A DNA stretch of 64,000 nucleotides from Neoscytalidium dimidiatum (taxonomy: Eukaryota; Ascomycota; Dothideomycetes; Botryosphaeriales; Botryosphaeriaceae): assembly GCA_037367355.1 (NCBI GenBank), contig CM074700.1:3585245-3649244 (forward strand), given 5' to 3'. Below are positions 9,482-20,603 of this stretch, in pieces. Positions within the stretch are counted from its first letter, which is position 1; each line of letters begins with the position of its first letter. A model generated the notes under the pieces. It was given only the letters and a program-made list of their open reading frames with translations, was not told the DNA's origin and searched no databases. The translations under genes were made by a program, and so were the position numbers.

Positions 9482-12372
9482 ATGTCTATTTTACCTAATA
9501 ACTTTAAAAACTTTACTAAAGTAGAGGCTTTTTATAAGAATATTAATTATTTTAGTATTCTTAAGGTCTTATTTTACGCTACGTGTAAAATCGGACTAGA
9601 ATCTAAAAACTCTACTATTAAACACGTAGAAAATAAGCATTTAGATATATATTCTAAAGAAGAAATTAAAGAATTAAGAGATAAATTAGATAGTTTACCT
9701 CTTAAAGACGCTAAAGAGGTTAATAAAGTAAAAGATAACGTATATCTCTTTAAAGATTTAGAATTACTAGACGGTTATATTTATTTAAAGTGCGAGTATC
9801 GGACTATAGATTATTCTAATATTAAAAAACACGTTAATAATACGCACGTTAAAGATAAACCTATATCTAAAAATAATATAGAATTAAATAATTATTTAAA
9901 AAGCTATTATAAAGTAGATTACGTATAGTCTTTATTTAAAAGAAAGCCTATAATTTATTATTTTATTACTAGTTTTAATAAGCTAGTAAATAGCTATTCT
10001 ACGTCTAATATAGTAGATCTTACTACTAATAAAAGCGCGGTAGAAGATATTATAATTTCTAACTATAAAGAGTTAGAAAATAAAGCTAAAACGAATATTT
10101 TATACAAAATAAAGATAAAAGTCTAGAAGTATCTAGTAAAGACGTAGATAACTTTAACTTTAATAGTCGATTCTATCTATACGTTAAAGATAAAGACGTT
10201 AAAGAGCTTTTAAAGCTAATAGAGTCGATAGTTATTAAAGACGTTAGTCTTTTATCTAAAGAAGAGCTATATCTTAGCTTTCTTAGTAAAACTACCGTAG
10301 ACTTAGCCTATAGATCTAACGACTTTATACCGTATTTAAATTCTACGTATTTACGTTATTTAAAGACGGAGAATCCGGCTAAAAGAGAAGAAAATCTACG
10401 TAAATTTATTAGTCTAGAGAAAAATACTAGGCCTAAATATTATAACGTACTAGGCGAGATAATAGTATATATATTTAGAGTATACGCGGCTTATAATAAA
10501 AACGAATTAAGCTATAAACAGCCGTTTTTAGCGGAAAAAGTTAAGAATAAACTAGAAATCATTCTAGATTATACTAGGCTAATAGAAGAGAATACGGCTA
10601 AAAATAAGAGTAATAAAAATAGAATCGACGTAGATTTTAAAACTAAAATAACCGACTTATTCGACGTAGAGTTAGAAGAGAATAAATTCGTATTTACTCT
10701 TTTAGAGCATAATATTCTAGACCTATTCGTAATTTTACTAAAAGAAAAATTAGTACAAGTATCTCTAAAAGAATATCCGTTATTTAATAGCGTAATTATA
10801 ACGTACTTTATAATTAAAAGCCTAGACGTTAATACTAGTACGTTTAAAGACGTTAAAATAATCGAAAATATAGCTTCGTATATTATATACGACGTTAGAC
10901 TTTTTTTTATTAGCTATCTAGCTTATAAAGAAAAGCTTAGTAAAGACGATACTATACTAGATAATAATATAAAACCGAGTTTTACTACTATAGACGAAGA
11001 GTTCGTCGACGGTTATAAATATTTAACTATTAGTAGTAATAACTACTTCGCCGAAATAGCTAGTATTAGAGCGTACGCTAGAAAAATCGTTAGTAATAGA
11101 AATAATCCAGTAGAATTATAGATATAACGCCGGATTTAATCGCGGTAGATAATAAAAAGATTAGTATTAAAGATTTAAAAACGTTATTTAATAGTCTATT
11201 CGATAGCCTAGAAGATATACTATATAGTAATCTACTATTTACTTCTAAAAAAGACTTAAACGTAGACGTTTCTAATATTAAAGATAATAGAATAGATAAA
11301 ACGTTAGACTATTATTTTATAGATTTTAACGACGACGAGTAAGATTTAAAGATATATAAAGAATTTTTAATTAGAAAAGTAACTAGAGTAGATACGTTAA
11401 TTAGTAAAACGTTAGTATCTAAAATCTTAGAGGATAATATAGTATTTAAAAAGACTAAAATAAACGAATATCTAGATAATAGAGCTAGATTTTTAAATCT
11501 ATTACTAGTAGCTATTTATTTAACGTCTGGCTCGCCGCTACGAGGTACGGAAGTTACGTTATTAAAATATAAAAATAGTCTAGAAGCCGGCTATAGAAAC
11601 GTAAGCGTAGACTCTAGCGTTTTAAATTTAATTCGAATAGATACTACGTATAATAAGACGTTTAATATTAATAGAAAAGATACTACTAATATACGATATT
11701 TACCGCCTCGATTAAGCGAGATTTTAAAGGTTTATCTACTAGTATTCGTTCCGTTTTATAACTTCTTAGAGCTTAACTATTTAAATAAAAGCTCTACTAG
11801 CTACTATTTATTCGAAGTTAACGATAAGCGGTTAAACTCTAATAATTTAACTAATACTTTAAAAGATTTAACCGTTAAATATTTAAAAAAAGAGCTCTCT
11901 ATTAGCGCTTATAGATATTTAATTATTTATATAATTAAACGTAGAATTAAGCTAGAATACGCTATTAATTTAGACGATAGTAGCTCTAGTAGTAGTAATA
12001 GTATAGACGACGTATAAGCTAATTACTCTAGTAGAATATCTAGAGCGGTCTACGCTAGAGGGTTAGATTTAACCTTATTTAGAGATTATAAAATAGAAGA
12101 AGATTCTATTAAATTTAATATTAAATTCTTTAAATTCTTCGATCTAATAGATATAGACGCGGCTAATTTTAACGAGAAATTCTCTAATAATAAACGAGCT
12201 AGTAGCGTAATTAGCTCTAATATAGAGTATAATTCTAAAAAAAAAGCTAGATTAGAAGATAATAAATTAAACGTAAATAAACGAGATAGTTTAAATAGGT
12301 TAAAAGATAAAACTATAGTAATATCTTCTAATTCTAATAGTAGTAGCAATTTAGATCTAGAAGATAACGCTA

Positions 12373-12483
12373 ATTTAATAGAAAATAACGAAGGTTTAAT
12401 AGAAAACGACGAAGATTTAATAGAAAACGACGAAGATTTAATAGAAAACGACGAAGATTTAATAGAAAACGACGAAGAGTTAA
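12373..12483 (+). repeat. 21-bp coding minisatellite (7-residue EDLIEND repeat)
   Basis: About five in-frame copies of a 21-base unit encode the acidic heptad EDLIEND between the recombinase-like core and the helicase domain. It stays in frame and is likely a flexible acidic linker. Confidence 0.8.
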
Positions 12484-14345
12484 TAAAAGAACGAGTTATT
12501 AATAGAAATTTATTATCTTATAACGTAGATAATAGATTTACTAACGAGAATTTAGAGCTATATTTAAAAAGATTTTATAATAGCTCTACGGTTAAATTTA
12601 AATCTTTAGAACAACGAGAAGTAATTAAAAATATATTAAATAAAGAGCCGTACGTAACGTATATTAGCGGTACTAGTAGCGGAAAAAGTCTAGTATTTTT
12701 TCTACCTAGTTTTATATATTCTAATAGAATTTATTTAGTAGTAACGCCTCGCGTTAGTTTAAAAGAAGATCTATTAAGAAGAGCTAAAGAGTCGAATCTT
12801 TTAGCCGAAATATTCGACGCTAAAAACGAGCCTAATTACGAGCCTACTAGTAAACTTATATTCTTAAGCGTAGAAGATTTAAGTAACTCTAAACTACTAG
12901 CTTATCTATTAAATCTAACCGCTAATAAAATAGAATTTACCGTTTATTTCGACGAAATACACTTATTTTTACTCGAAGAGGATTTTAGATTCTACTTAAA
13001 AGAGGTATCTAAAATAGTAGAATATACTAAACAACTAGTTTTTTTAACGGCTACTCTACCTACTAAATTACTCGATTTACTAGAGCTTAAATTTAATTTA
13101 ACGTCTAATAAAATTATTAGAGGTAGTACTACGCGTACTAACGTTAGTTATAATCTAATAGATAGTACGGGTAAAAATAAACTAGATTTAATAAAGAGTT
13201 ATTAAATAAGCTCTACGATAGCTTAGAAAACGACGAAAAAATTATAATCTTTTACTCTACTACTAAAGAAGTAATTAAGATTAGTAAAGAATTAAATATT
13301 ATACCGTACTATAGTAATTTAGAAAATAAAGAGAAGAATTTAGACTTATTTTTAAATAACGACGACTATAAAGCTATAGTAACTACTAACGCTTTAAGCG
13401 TCGGTATAGATAAATCTAATATAAGATATTCTATACACGGTAGTATATTTAACTACTATATATTAGCTAGTTTAATTAATATAGAGCAAGAAATCGGCCG
13501 TATAGGCCGAGATAATAAGTATAGCGAGTCGTTTATTATAGAAGACTTTAATAAAATAGAATATAAAGAGATAGACTCTAATATAACCGACGATTATAAT
13601 AAACGGCTAGAAAACTTTAAAATAGAAGACTATAATAAAGTAGCAGATCTATTTAAAGAGAAAACGTGTTTAAGACGTATAATAGAGGCTTATTTTAATA
13701 ATAAATACGTAAATAATTATTCTATTTACGTAGCTAAGTATTATTTATATAAAAATAGAGAAGAAAATATAATCTTAACGGTTAATAAAGAGATAAATAG
13801 AGATAATAATAATAAAAGCGGACTTTATAAACTATTAAATAAAGTAGAATACCTTAAAAATTATTGTTATTATTGTTTATTATTTAAAGGCTACAAAAAT
13901 AGCATTAATCACACGATTTTTACGTGTAAAATAGACGAAAATAGAGTTTATTTTAGTAAAATTAAAGAGCTAGAGCGCGAGATTAAGCGTAATAAATTAT
14001 TAGCTAAAGGTAGCTGCTGTTTTAGATGTTTTTTACCGAGTAAAATATGTTATAATCGAGATAATTATAATACTCCGTATAGTAACGAAAACGTAGTACT
14101 CGGTTTAAATATATTAGCTATTTCTCTTTATAATAAAGATATATTAGCTAATAAAGAGTTAAATAATAACGTAGATAAGAATAATCTAAGCGATTTTAAC
14201 TACGTAGCTAAAATAATAGCTAAAAAGATAGAATTCTATAATACGGACGCTATAAGAGCTATTAAGATAATAGAAGATATAGATTTAAATAGACTAGAAG
14301 ATTTAAAAATAGATACTAATTTAGAAGATAATAATAGTACTAGTA

Positions 14346-14447
14346 GCGAAGACGACGAAGATAATAGCGAAAACGACGAGGATAATAGCGAAGACGACGA
14401 GGATAATAGCGAAGACGACGAGAATAATAGCGAAGATAACGAAGATA
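14346..14447 (+). repeat. 21-bp coding minisatellite (EDDEDNS repeat)
   Basis: About four to five in-frame copies of a 21-base unit encode EDDEDNS, an acidic low-complexity stretch C-terminal to the second Cys cluster. It is a different sequence from the repeat at 12373 but has the same unit length. Confidence 0.8.
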
Positions 14448-15594
14448 TTAATATAAATATAAATAATAGTAAATCTTTAAGCTCTAGTATAGAGGATTTA
14501 AACTATAACGTTTATAACTTTAAAAATACTTCTACTACTAGTAGTAGTATTAAAGAGAATTTAAATAAAGTATTTAATTCGACTATAGCTCCGTCTATTA
14601 TAAATAGCGAAGAAGAGATTAGAAATAATAAAAGTTTAAAATCTAATATAAAAGATAACGAAAATAAAAAATTAGATATAAATAAAGAGAAAGAGATAAG
14701 TAAAGATTTTTATTTAGATATAGATACTTATAATTTATTACCGAGTTCTATAGAGGTTTTAAATTTAGAATCTAGTATTAATAACTCTAACGAGTTAAAT
14801 ATAAACGAAGATAAAAATAGCTCTAGTAGTAACTATTCTATAGATTTAGATCTAAAAGATTTAGAGAATCTTAACGTAATAGTAGATAAAGAAGAAGATA
14901 AGTATAAAAAAACGTTAAAAGAGAAGGAATTTAATAGAGAAATAATAAAATTATTTGATCTATTAGAATCTAAACTAGATTATATAGTTAAAGACTGTTT
15001 ATTATATCGATTAAATAAGAACTCTAATATTATATAAAACCACTTTACTTTAAAGTGTAACGTATATATAAAAGAATTAGAAGAGTATTCTAATAGTTTA
15101 AAAGAAGCTAATAGGCTTTATAATAAAACGTTCGGTAAAACGTCTAATTTAGACTTAATATCGTCTACGAAAAATTTAGAAATATGTACGGATTGTTTTT
15201 TACCCGTATATATGCTTAAATTATAGATCTTACTTTACTAGTAAGCCGACTAAGTGTTTAATAGGGTTAAACTTATTAATTTTATTAATTACGCTTTATA
15301 AACGTCGTTTAAGTAGCGTTATATCTAGCTATTTATATCTAGATTTTTACGTTAAAAATACCTCTATATTTCTTAATTATTTAAGTAATAAATATCTCTA
15401 TAATAATATTATAGAAGGTAGTAATAGTCTAAAGATCTTATTAGACGTAGAGTTAGATACTATAAGAGAATTACTAGAATTAAAAGACGGTTCTAACGAG
15501 TTATAAAAGACTTATTTAGTTTATATAAAATAGAGTAGTTAGATTAGAGTATGAAGATATTAAAGTTAAGATTTAAGTCGGTTATAAACGTTAG

Positions 15595-16365
15595 TTAAAG
15601 CGGCTATTTTAGTAGCCCGAATCTTTAGCGGGCCCTAAAGTTAACGACGGGGGCCCTAATAAATACGTTTAGATAGTCTAAAACGCGTCTCTTAACGCGT
15701 AGAAAAAAGTGGCTTATTTAGATTTTTATATTAGTGGCGTTTAGAACGGCTATTTTAGTAGCCCGAATCTTTAGCGGGCCCTAAAGTTAACGACGGGGGC
15801 CTAATAAATACGTTTAGATAGTCAAGCGTCTCTTAACGCGTAGAAAAAAGTGGCTTATTTAGATTTTTATATTAGTGGCGTTTAGAACGGCTATTTTAGT
15901 AGCCCGAATCTTTAGCGGGCCCTAAAGTTAACGACGGGGGCCCTAATAAATACGTTTAGATAGTCTAAAACGCGTCTCTTAACGCGTAGAAAAAAGTGGC
16001 TTATTTAGATTTTTATATTAGTGGCGTTTAGAACGGCTATTTTAGTAGCCCGAATCTTTAGCGGGCCCTAAAGTTAACGACGGGGGCCCTAATAAATACG
16101 TTTAGATATAAAAGCGTCTCTAACGCGTAGAAAAAAGTGGCTTATTTAGATTTTTATATTAGTGGCGTTTAGAACGGCTATTTTAGTAGCCCGAATCTTT
16201 AGCGGGCCCTAAAGTTAACGACGGGGGCCCTAATAAATACGTTTAGATAGTCTAAAACGCGTCTCTTAACGCGTAGAAAAAAGTGGCTTATTTAGATTTT
16301 TATATTAGTGGCGTTTAGAACGGCTATTTTAGTAGCCGAATCTTTAGCGGGCCAAAGTTAACGAC
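15595..16365. repeat. Tandem array, ~146-bp period, six near-identical copies, less RIP-mutated
   Basis: TCTTTAGCGGGC recurs at 15622, 15768, 15909, 16055, 16196 and 16341 (spacings 146, 141, 146, 141, 145). It is the same family as the array at 5165-7910, but copies are nearly identical and keep AAAGTGGC and TTAGTGGC where left copies have GTAGC. Alternating units carry 5-base deletions near the GTCTAAAACGCG segment. The last copy is cut after GTTAACGAC at about 16365, where unique GC-balanced sequence begins. Confidence 0.9.
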
Positions 16366-16593
16366 AGCGTCGCCCCGTAGCCTCCACTAGACTGCAGCAC
16401 CGCACAGCGTGACCGCCTAAGTGGGCGCCTGAGTGGACTCTCTGCTGCCTCCTCGCGCCGCCGACGAACCCGCTCAGGACCACATCCCTGCAGCCTTCCG
16501 CGCTTGTTGCACTTCCCCTCAACACCCTCTCCACCGACTCTTCCTCTCCCAGCCGTGAGACCGACACCGCTGAGCGGACCCCCTTGCTCTCGC

Positions 16594-18485
16594 ATGGCGA
16601 TGGTCTCTCACACCCACACCGTCGCCACCATCACCCCTCCTGCAAGCGCGCATGGCGAACGCAGCTCGTGGGACTTCGCCGTCCCCATAAGTCCTGAGGT
16701 GCGTGCGCTTCCTGTACCGACGATGAGGAGAGCGTGTGGCCATGCATGTGCCGTAACGCTAGTCGTCCCGCCCGCCCTGGCTGGTGGGATCTCGTCAGGG
16801 TCTCTTCATCGACACCGGCCTCCCTGGCCCAAACCAAAATCCCGTTGGACTAACGTCATAGGTTCCACTAGAACGCATCCTTCGATAACTACCTGTCCAA
16901 CGATCTCGCTGGGAAGACGTACACTGGCCGCCAGCCACTTACCGGACAGCCGAACGGATATCCGCGCTCGCAACGCCGTGCCGACACTCTCGACTCACAG
17001 CGTTCCGGCAGGTTTGGACATACTGACCCACATCTCGTTCCCAGCCGTGTCGACGCCCTAGGAAGGAAGCCCAGTGGGCAGAGTGAGGCTGACAGCTTGC
17101 TCGACATGTACAAGAACGGGGACAAGAGGAGGGTTCCGAACGGCTCCCAGCCGAATGGGGCAGAAGATATCGAGCAGAACGACTCGTACTGGATCCATCG
17201 CGATAAGCTTGCTCAAATTGAGCGACACGAGTTGGAGGAAGCAGGTTTTCTTCCTCGAAGCTCTGGAAGATCGGGAAGCAGATCGAGCAGTAGGTCGCGT
17301 GCTTCTCGCAGGAGGAGGGACACTTCCGCAAGCAGAGATGGCACTCAACATTTCCCCGTGGAAGAAGCGAGGACGCGAGTGGTTTCCCCGATTCCTGCAG
17401 AGGAGGAACCGGACGACCAACGCCACTCAAATGTCGTGACGGACTGGCGCACCCCGGAAGAAATCAACGCAGAGAGAGAAAACGCGGCCAAGAAAGATGC
17501 TCCCAGGCCCGGAACTTCGAGGATACCTATTCCGAAGCACAGCCCGGCACCCATCCCGCCCGAGGCGGTTGAGAGGGAAGCGCCACTCCCGCGCAGTCGG
17601 AGTGGCAGTCAGGTCTTGGGCACTTCTCCGGGCCCTGATGGTTTCGCTTATCGGCGCAAGAGAGGTGGTAGTGTCGGGAGCCAGGTGCTTCTTGACGACG
17701 GATCTGATCGAGGCAGCTCGAACGATGGGGATGTCAATTCCAAGAAGAACTCGCCTAAGAATGGCTCTCCCGCCAAGGCAAAGATGCCCACAAACAAGAC
17801 GCCAAACTCTGGTAAGAGGACGCAAAGCAAGACGCGCACTGGCTCGCAAGGTCAGAATAAGTCTCGGACGAATTCGGGTACTACTAACCGTCCACGCACC
17901 GCCTCGCGTCCTACAACCGCTCGTCCTGAGGGAGAGGCACCATGGATTGCAACCATGTATAAACCTGACCCGAGGTTACCTCCCGATCAACAGATACTCC
18001 CCACCCATGCGAAGCGTATGGCACAAGAGCAGTGGGAGAAGGAAGGGAAAGTTGGGAATATCTACGACAAGGACTTCAAGTTGCTTAACGAGTACGATTT
18101 TGCTGCTCAACGTCGCTCCAACGGTTCCATGTCCCCTGTACTTCAGGATCCCCAGCCCGAGCAATTGCAGGAGCAGGACGTCCCTAAGGAGGAGTCACGG
18201 CCGGAGGAGAAAGAGGAGGTGCAGAAGGCCGAGGAGCCGCGTCAAGATTGGCCTCTGGACAATCCGGCGAAGCCCGAACAGAATGGCAGGCCTCCAACAG
18301 CCACGACGGAGCACGCAGGCTACAAAATCACACCCAACATTCCTACCTCGCCAGTCATGCCCAACACTACCACAACCATCACGGCTCCACACAGTCCCAA
18401 GCCGGAAACGATCAGGGTTCCGGAGCCTCTGGAGAAGGAGGACGGAAAGCCCAAGAAGAGCGCCTGCTGCTGCGTGGTCATGTAA
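16594..18485 (+). CDS. Probable TeaR-like prenylated cell-end marker protein
   Basis: Model: exon 16594-16698 and exon 16872-18485, with intron 16699-16871 (GTGCGT ... branch-like CTAAC ... TAG), phase 0, giving 572 residues. A small extra exon inside that intron is possible. The N-terminus reads TVATITPPASAHGERSSWDF, the middle is Ser/Arg/Pro/Lys-rich and probably disordered, and a conserved block (IATMYKPDPRLPPDQQILPT ... NIYDKDFKLLNEYDF) precedes a Glu/Pro-rich stretch. The C-terminus is CCCVVM, a CaaX box with extra Cys residues, so prenylation and perhaps palmitoylation are expected. In Aspergillus, TeaR is a prenylated membrane receptor for the cell-end marker TeaA in polarised hyphal growth. 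I assign it on general layout and the CaaX end, so the name is tentative. Its ATG lies only 229 bases from the satellite array. Confidence 0.65.
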
Positions 18486-19466
18486 ACCATCAACTTGCCC
18501 AAGTTTCGAGGATCGCATCCTATTCATCTTCTAATCTACACCGCCACCGCTCGGCCTTTCCTTTTATCGCTTTTGTTTTTTTTGAAAGTATTTCTTTTCT
18601 TATAGTACCATACCCTTTTACTCGGGCGCCGAAGCCCCTGTACAGCGACGCTTACGTCTCCTTTGTGTTTTCTGTCGGCGTTCGGGAGCGAAAAGGTTCC
18701 AATACTACCCCGGAGAATTTCGTCAGCTACACTTTTCCTTACTTCCTGTGCATGACAGCGTTCAGCGGCTTGGTGCTTCTTCCTTTTCCTTTTTTTTCAA
18801 GCATAGCGCTCTGACCCTTCGAATTCGGTCAACGCTCAAAAGCTGCCTGCCTTTGCCTCAAACTTCGAAAATTGCTGTTAGGCAGGTTCTGAGACTCCGT
18901 CGAGTGGAGCGCCGGTGGAGTTCTACTACAGGGCGACAAGGTACATTGGGACGGCCACTTGCTCTTCAGTACAATAATTTTTTTTCAGTAGCGGGGGATT
19001 TGGAAAAGAGGGAAGGCGTGCATAAGGGATGGTTCCAAGGTGATGTGTTATTGGTAGCAAGAGATTCCGGCAGCTGCTCTCCGAAAGCAGCGTTGAAATT
19101 GCGTGTTCCCCAATGCATCCTTACCTGTGTGCTCCGCTAAAGTCTATTTGATTGCAGCCAAAAGCCACCCTCGGCACATGTATCATAATACCGGGGTGAT
19201 AATATTGTGTCGTGGAGGGGCACATCCCGTGAGACGGATTGCGCGAGCGGCGCATGGGTCGCGTGGATCACGTGCTGGCATTCCGCCGTGCCAAGGCCGG
19301 CCCGTCTCTCGCTTCACGCCCGCGCCCGGCACATTGAGCTGGGTCCGCAAAATCGTCCATCGGGAAACTTTTCGACCGCTCGCAACCCACCAACCGAACG
19401 ACAACCCACAGTCTCCGTCGCATCTCTTCGAGGAACACCCGACATCACCAACCAAACCTAATCAAA
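18486..19466. other. 3' region of TeaR-like gene and promoter/5' leader of eS12
   Basis: The first ~350 bases are T-rich as expected for a 3' UTR. The rest is pyrimidine- and CCAAC-rich up to the eS12 start (for example CAACCCACCAACCGAACGAC near 19382). No separate gene is seen. Confidence 0.5.
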
Positions 19467-20165
19467 ATGGTAAAGACGCCCCGGCGCCCCGAGCCAGCTC
19501 TGCGATGCTGCTGCTGGCAACGTCCCGCATCCAGCCTTGTCGTCCCGTCAAGCCCATGTTCAGCCTCAGCCTCACCACTCGATGCCTCCCACGTTGTCAC
19601 TTCGAATGAAGTGAAAATGGCGTTAGATATGAAGCCGAGCTAACGGACGCGTGAACAGTCGGACGGAGAAGAGCCCACTTCCCCCGTTGAGCAGCAGGAG
19701 GTCGAGGTGTCCGCGGACGCCTCTTCCGGCCAGATGTCGGTCCTCGACGCTCTCAAGGGCGTCCTCAAGCTCGCCCTGATCCACGACGGTCTCGCCCGCG
19801 GTCTGCGCGAGGCCAGCAAGGCCCTCGACCGCCGCCAGGCCCACATGTGCGTGCTCAACGAGGCCTGCGAGGAGGAGGCCTACAAGAAGCTCGTCGTCGC
19901 CCTCTGCTCCGAGCACAAGATCCCGCTCATCAAGGTCCCCGATGGCAAGCAGCTCGGCGAGTGGGCTGGTCTCTGTACGTTCACCTGCATTCTCTGAAAG
20001 TGCTGGGTTACTGGGTTGCTAACGATAGCCGCTTCTACAGGCCAGATCGACCGTGAGGGCAACGCCCGCAAGGTCGTCAACTGCTCTTGCGTCGTCGTCA
20101 AGGACTGGGGTGAGGAGTCCCAGGAGCGCAACATCCTCCTCAACTACTTCCAGACCGAGCAGTAA
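19467..20165 (+). CDS. RPS12: 40S ribosomal protein eS12
   Basis: Three exons: ATG alone (19467-19469), 19659-19974 and 20041-20165, giving 147 residues, the normal eS12 length. The first intron begins directly after the ATG, common in fungal ribosomal protein genes; the TCG GAC GGA exon follows CAG at 19656-19658. Diagnostic segments are [55 protein letters not shown] and [13 protein letters not shown], ending NYFQTEQ. eS12 is an L7Ae-type RNA-binding protein of the small subunit beak. Codon use is strongly C-ending, typical of highly expressed genes. The pyrimidine-rich leader fits a ribosomal protein gene. Confidence 0.97.
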
Positions 20166-20603
20166 ATGCTCTCTCTTTTCCATACGCCATTCAAATGTGC
20201 ATGACGACGCTGCAACGCACATAGCCGATTCGACTGTCCGACTTCTTGCAAATTTCGGCTGACTCTTCGATGTGGAATTCCGGAATGGGAGGTGTGGGTC
20301 TGCCGGGCGGGTATGGCGCTTGTGGTGGGAAATCAAAAAATGGGAGAGAAAATGGGTCTGGTTGGAATAGAGAGGAGAAAGCGCACGGCCGATGTGCTTG
20401 TTACCTCCAATCTAGGCGGAGAAATAAAAAAGCCTCATCTCGAACGAAGTCCGACATCCTCGACTACACATGACGTGAACAAATGTATACATTGCTGATG
20501 AATCATGCTACCATATACTGTCTGAAAACGACGAGATCAGCCTCTATCAATTGGATATCAAAAAAGACCGAAGAGACCCTATGGCCTTCTTTCTCCCTCT
20601 CCC
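20166..20603. other. Intergenic between convergent eS12 and DUF3602 genes
   Basis: About 440 bases joining the 3' ends of two convergent genes. It probably holds both 3' UTRs. No open frame of note. Confidence 0.5.

Larger units (their letters stand above)
9482..15506 (+). pseudogene. C2H2/OrsD-like + tyrosine recombinase-like + RecQ-type helicase protein, RIP-mutated
   Basis: About 2,000 codons from ATG 9482 to TAA 15504-15506. Order: two C2H2-type fingers (9580-9850), each with the second Cys, X12 spacing and both His; a tyrosine-recombinase-like core with an Arg box (GSPLRGTE, near 11527), AYR (near 11910) and a YSSR...VYAR segment (near 12020); then a RecQ-type helicase with a Gln motif (LEQREVI, 12605), Walker A GTSSGKS (12669), DEIH (12950), TATLP (13047) and EIGRIGRD (13487). 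C-terminal Cys/His clusters follow (CYYC...H...C at 13865-13927; CCFRC; CTDC). Acidic 7-residue repeats occur twice. The layout resembles fungal telomere-linked helicases with an OrsD-type N-terminus, from family knowledge. Lesions: TAG 9926, TAA 11339, 12016 and 15038, all at likely Gln codons, and frame changes near 10115, 11120, 13195 and 15222. Some frame changes could be assembly errors. Confidence 0.8.
2310..16365. mobile_element. RIP-saturated AT-rich island, probable subtelomeric or mobile element
   Basis: Composition changes abruptly at about 2310 and again at 16365. Between 2320 and 9480 I find only about six CpA or TpG dinucleotides (2910, 4492, 4515, 4524, 5277, 8822), although CpG, GpC and TpA stay common. 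This is the footprint of repeat-induced point mutation, which converts CpA to TpA on either strand. The island holds two tandem-array families, two divergent coding remnants and a third array. The right array keeps GTGGC where left copies have GTAGC, a direct before/after view of the mutation. I see no terminal inverted repeat, clear target-site duplication or telomere repeat, so the element ends are uncertain. It could be one element or several nested ones. Confidence 0.85.

Noticed and set aside
12086..12349. Minus-strand 87-codon frame
   Set aside because: Antisense to the helicase gene remnant; its Leu/Ser-rich composition follows from the Asn/Lys/Asp-rich sense strand.
10115..15230. Frame changes and stops in the helicase gene as introns
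   Set aside because: No GT-AG pairs of plausible spacing at these points; the stops are TAA/TAG at likely Gln codons and frame changes are single-base type, so mutation or assembly error fits better.
5165..16365. CCCTAA strings in the satellite units as telomere repeats
   Set aside because: They are isolated within GGGCCCTAA in each unit, not tandem TTAGGG/CCCTAA runs, and RIP creates TAA readily.
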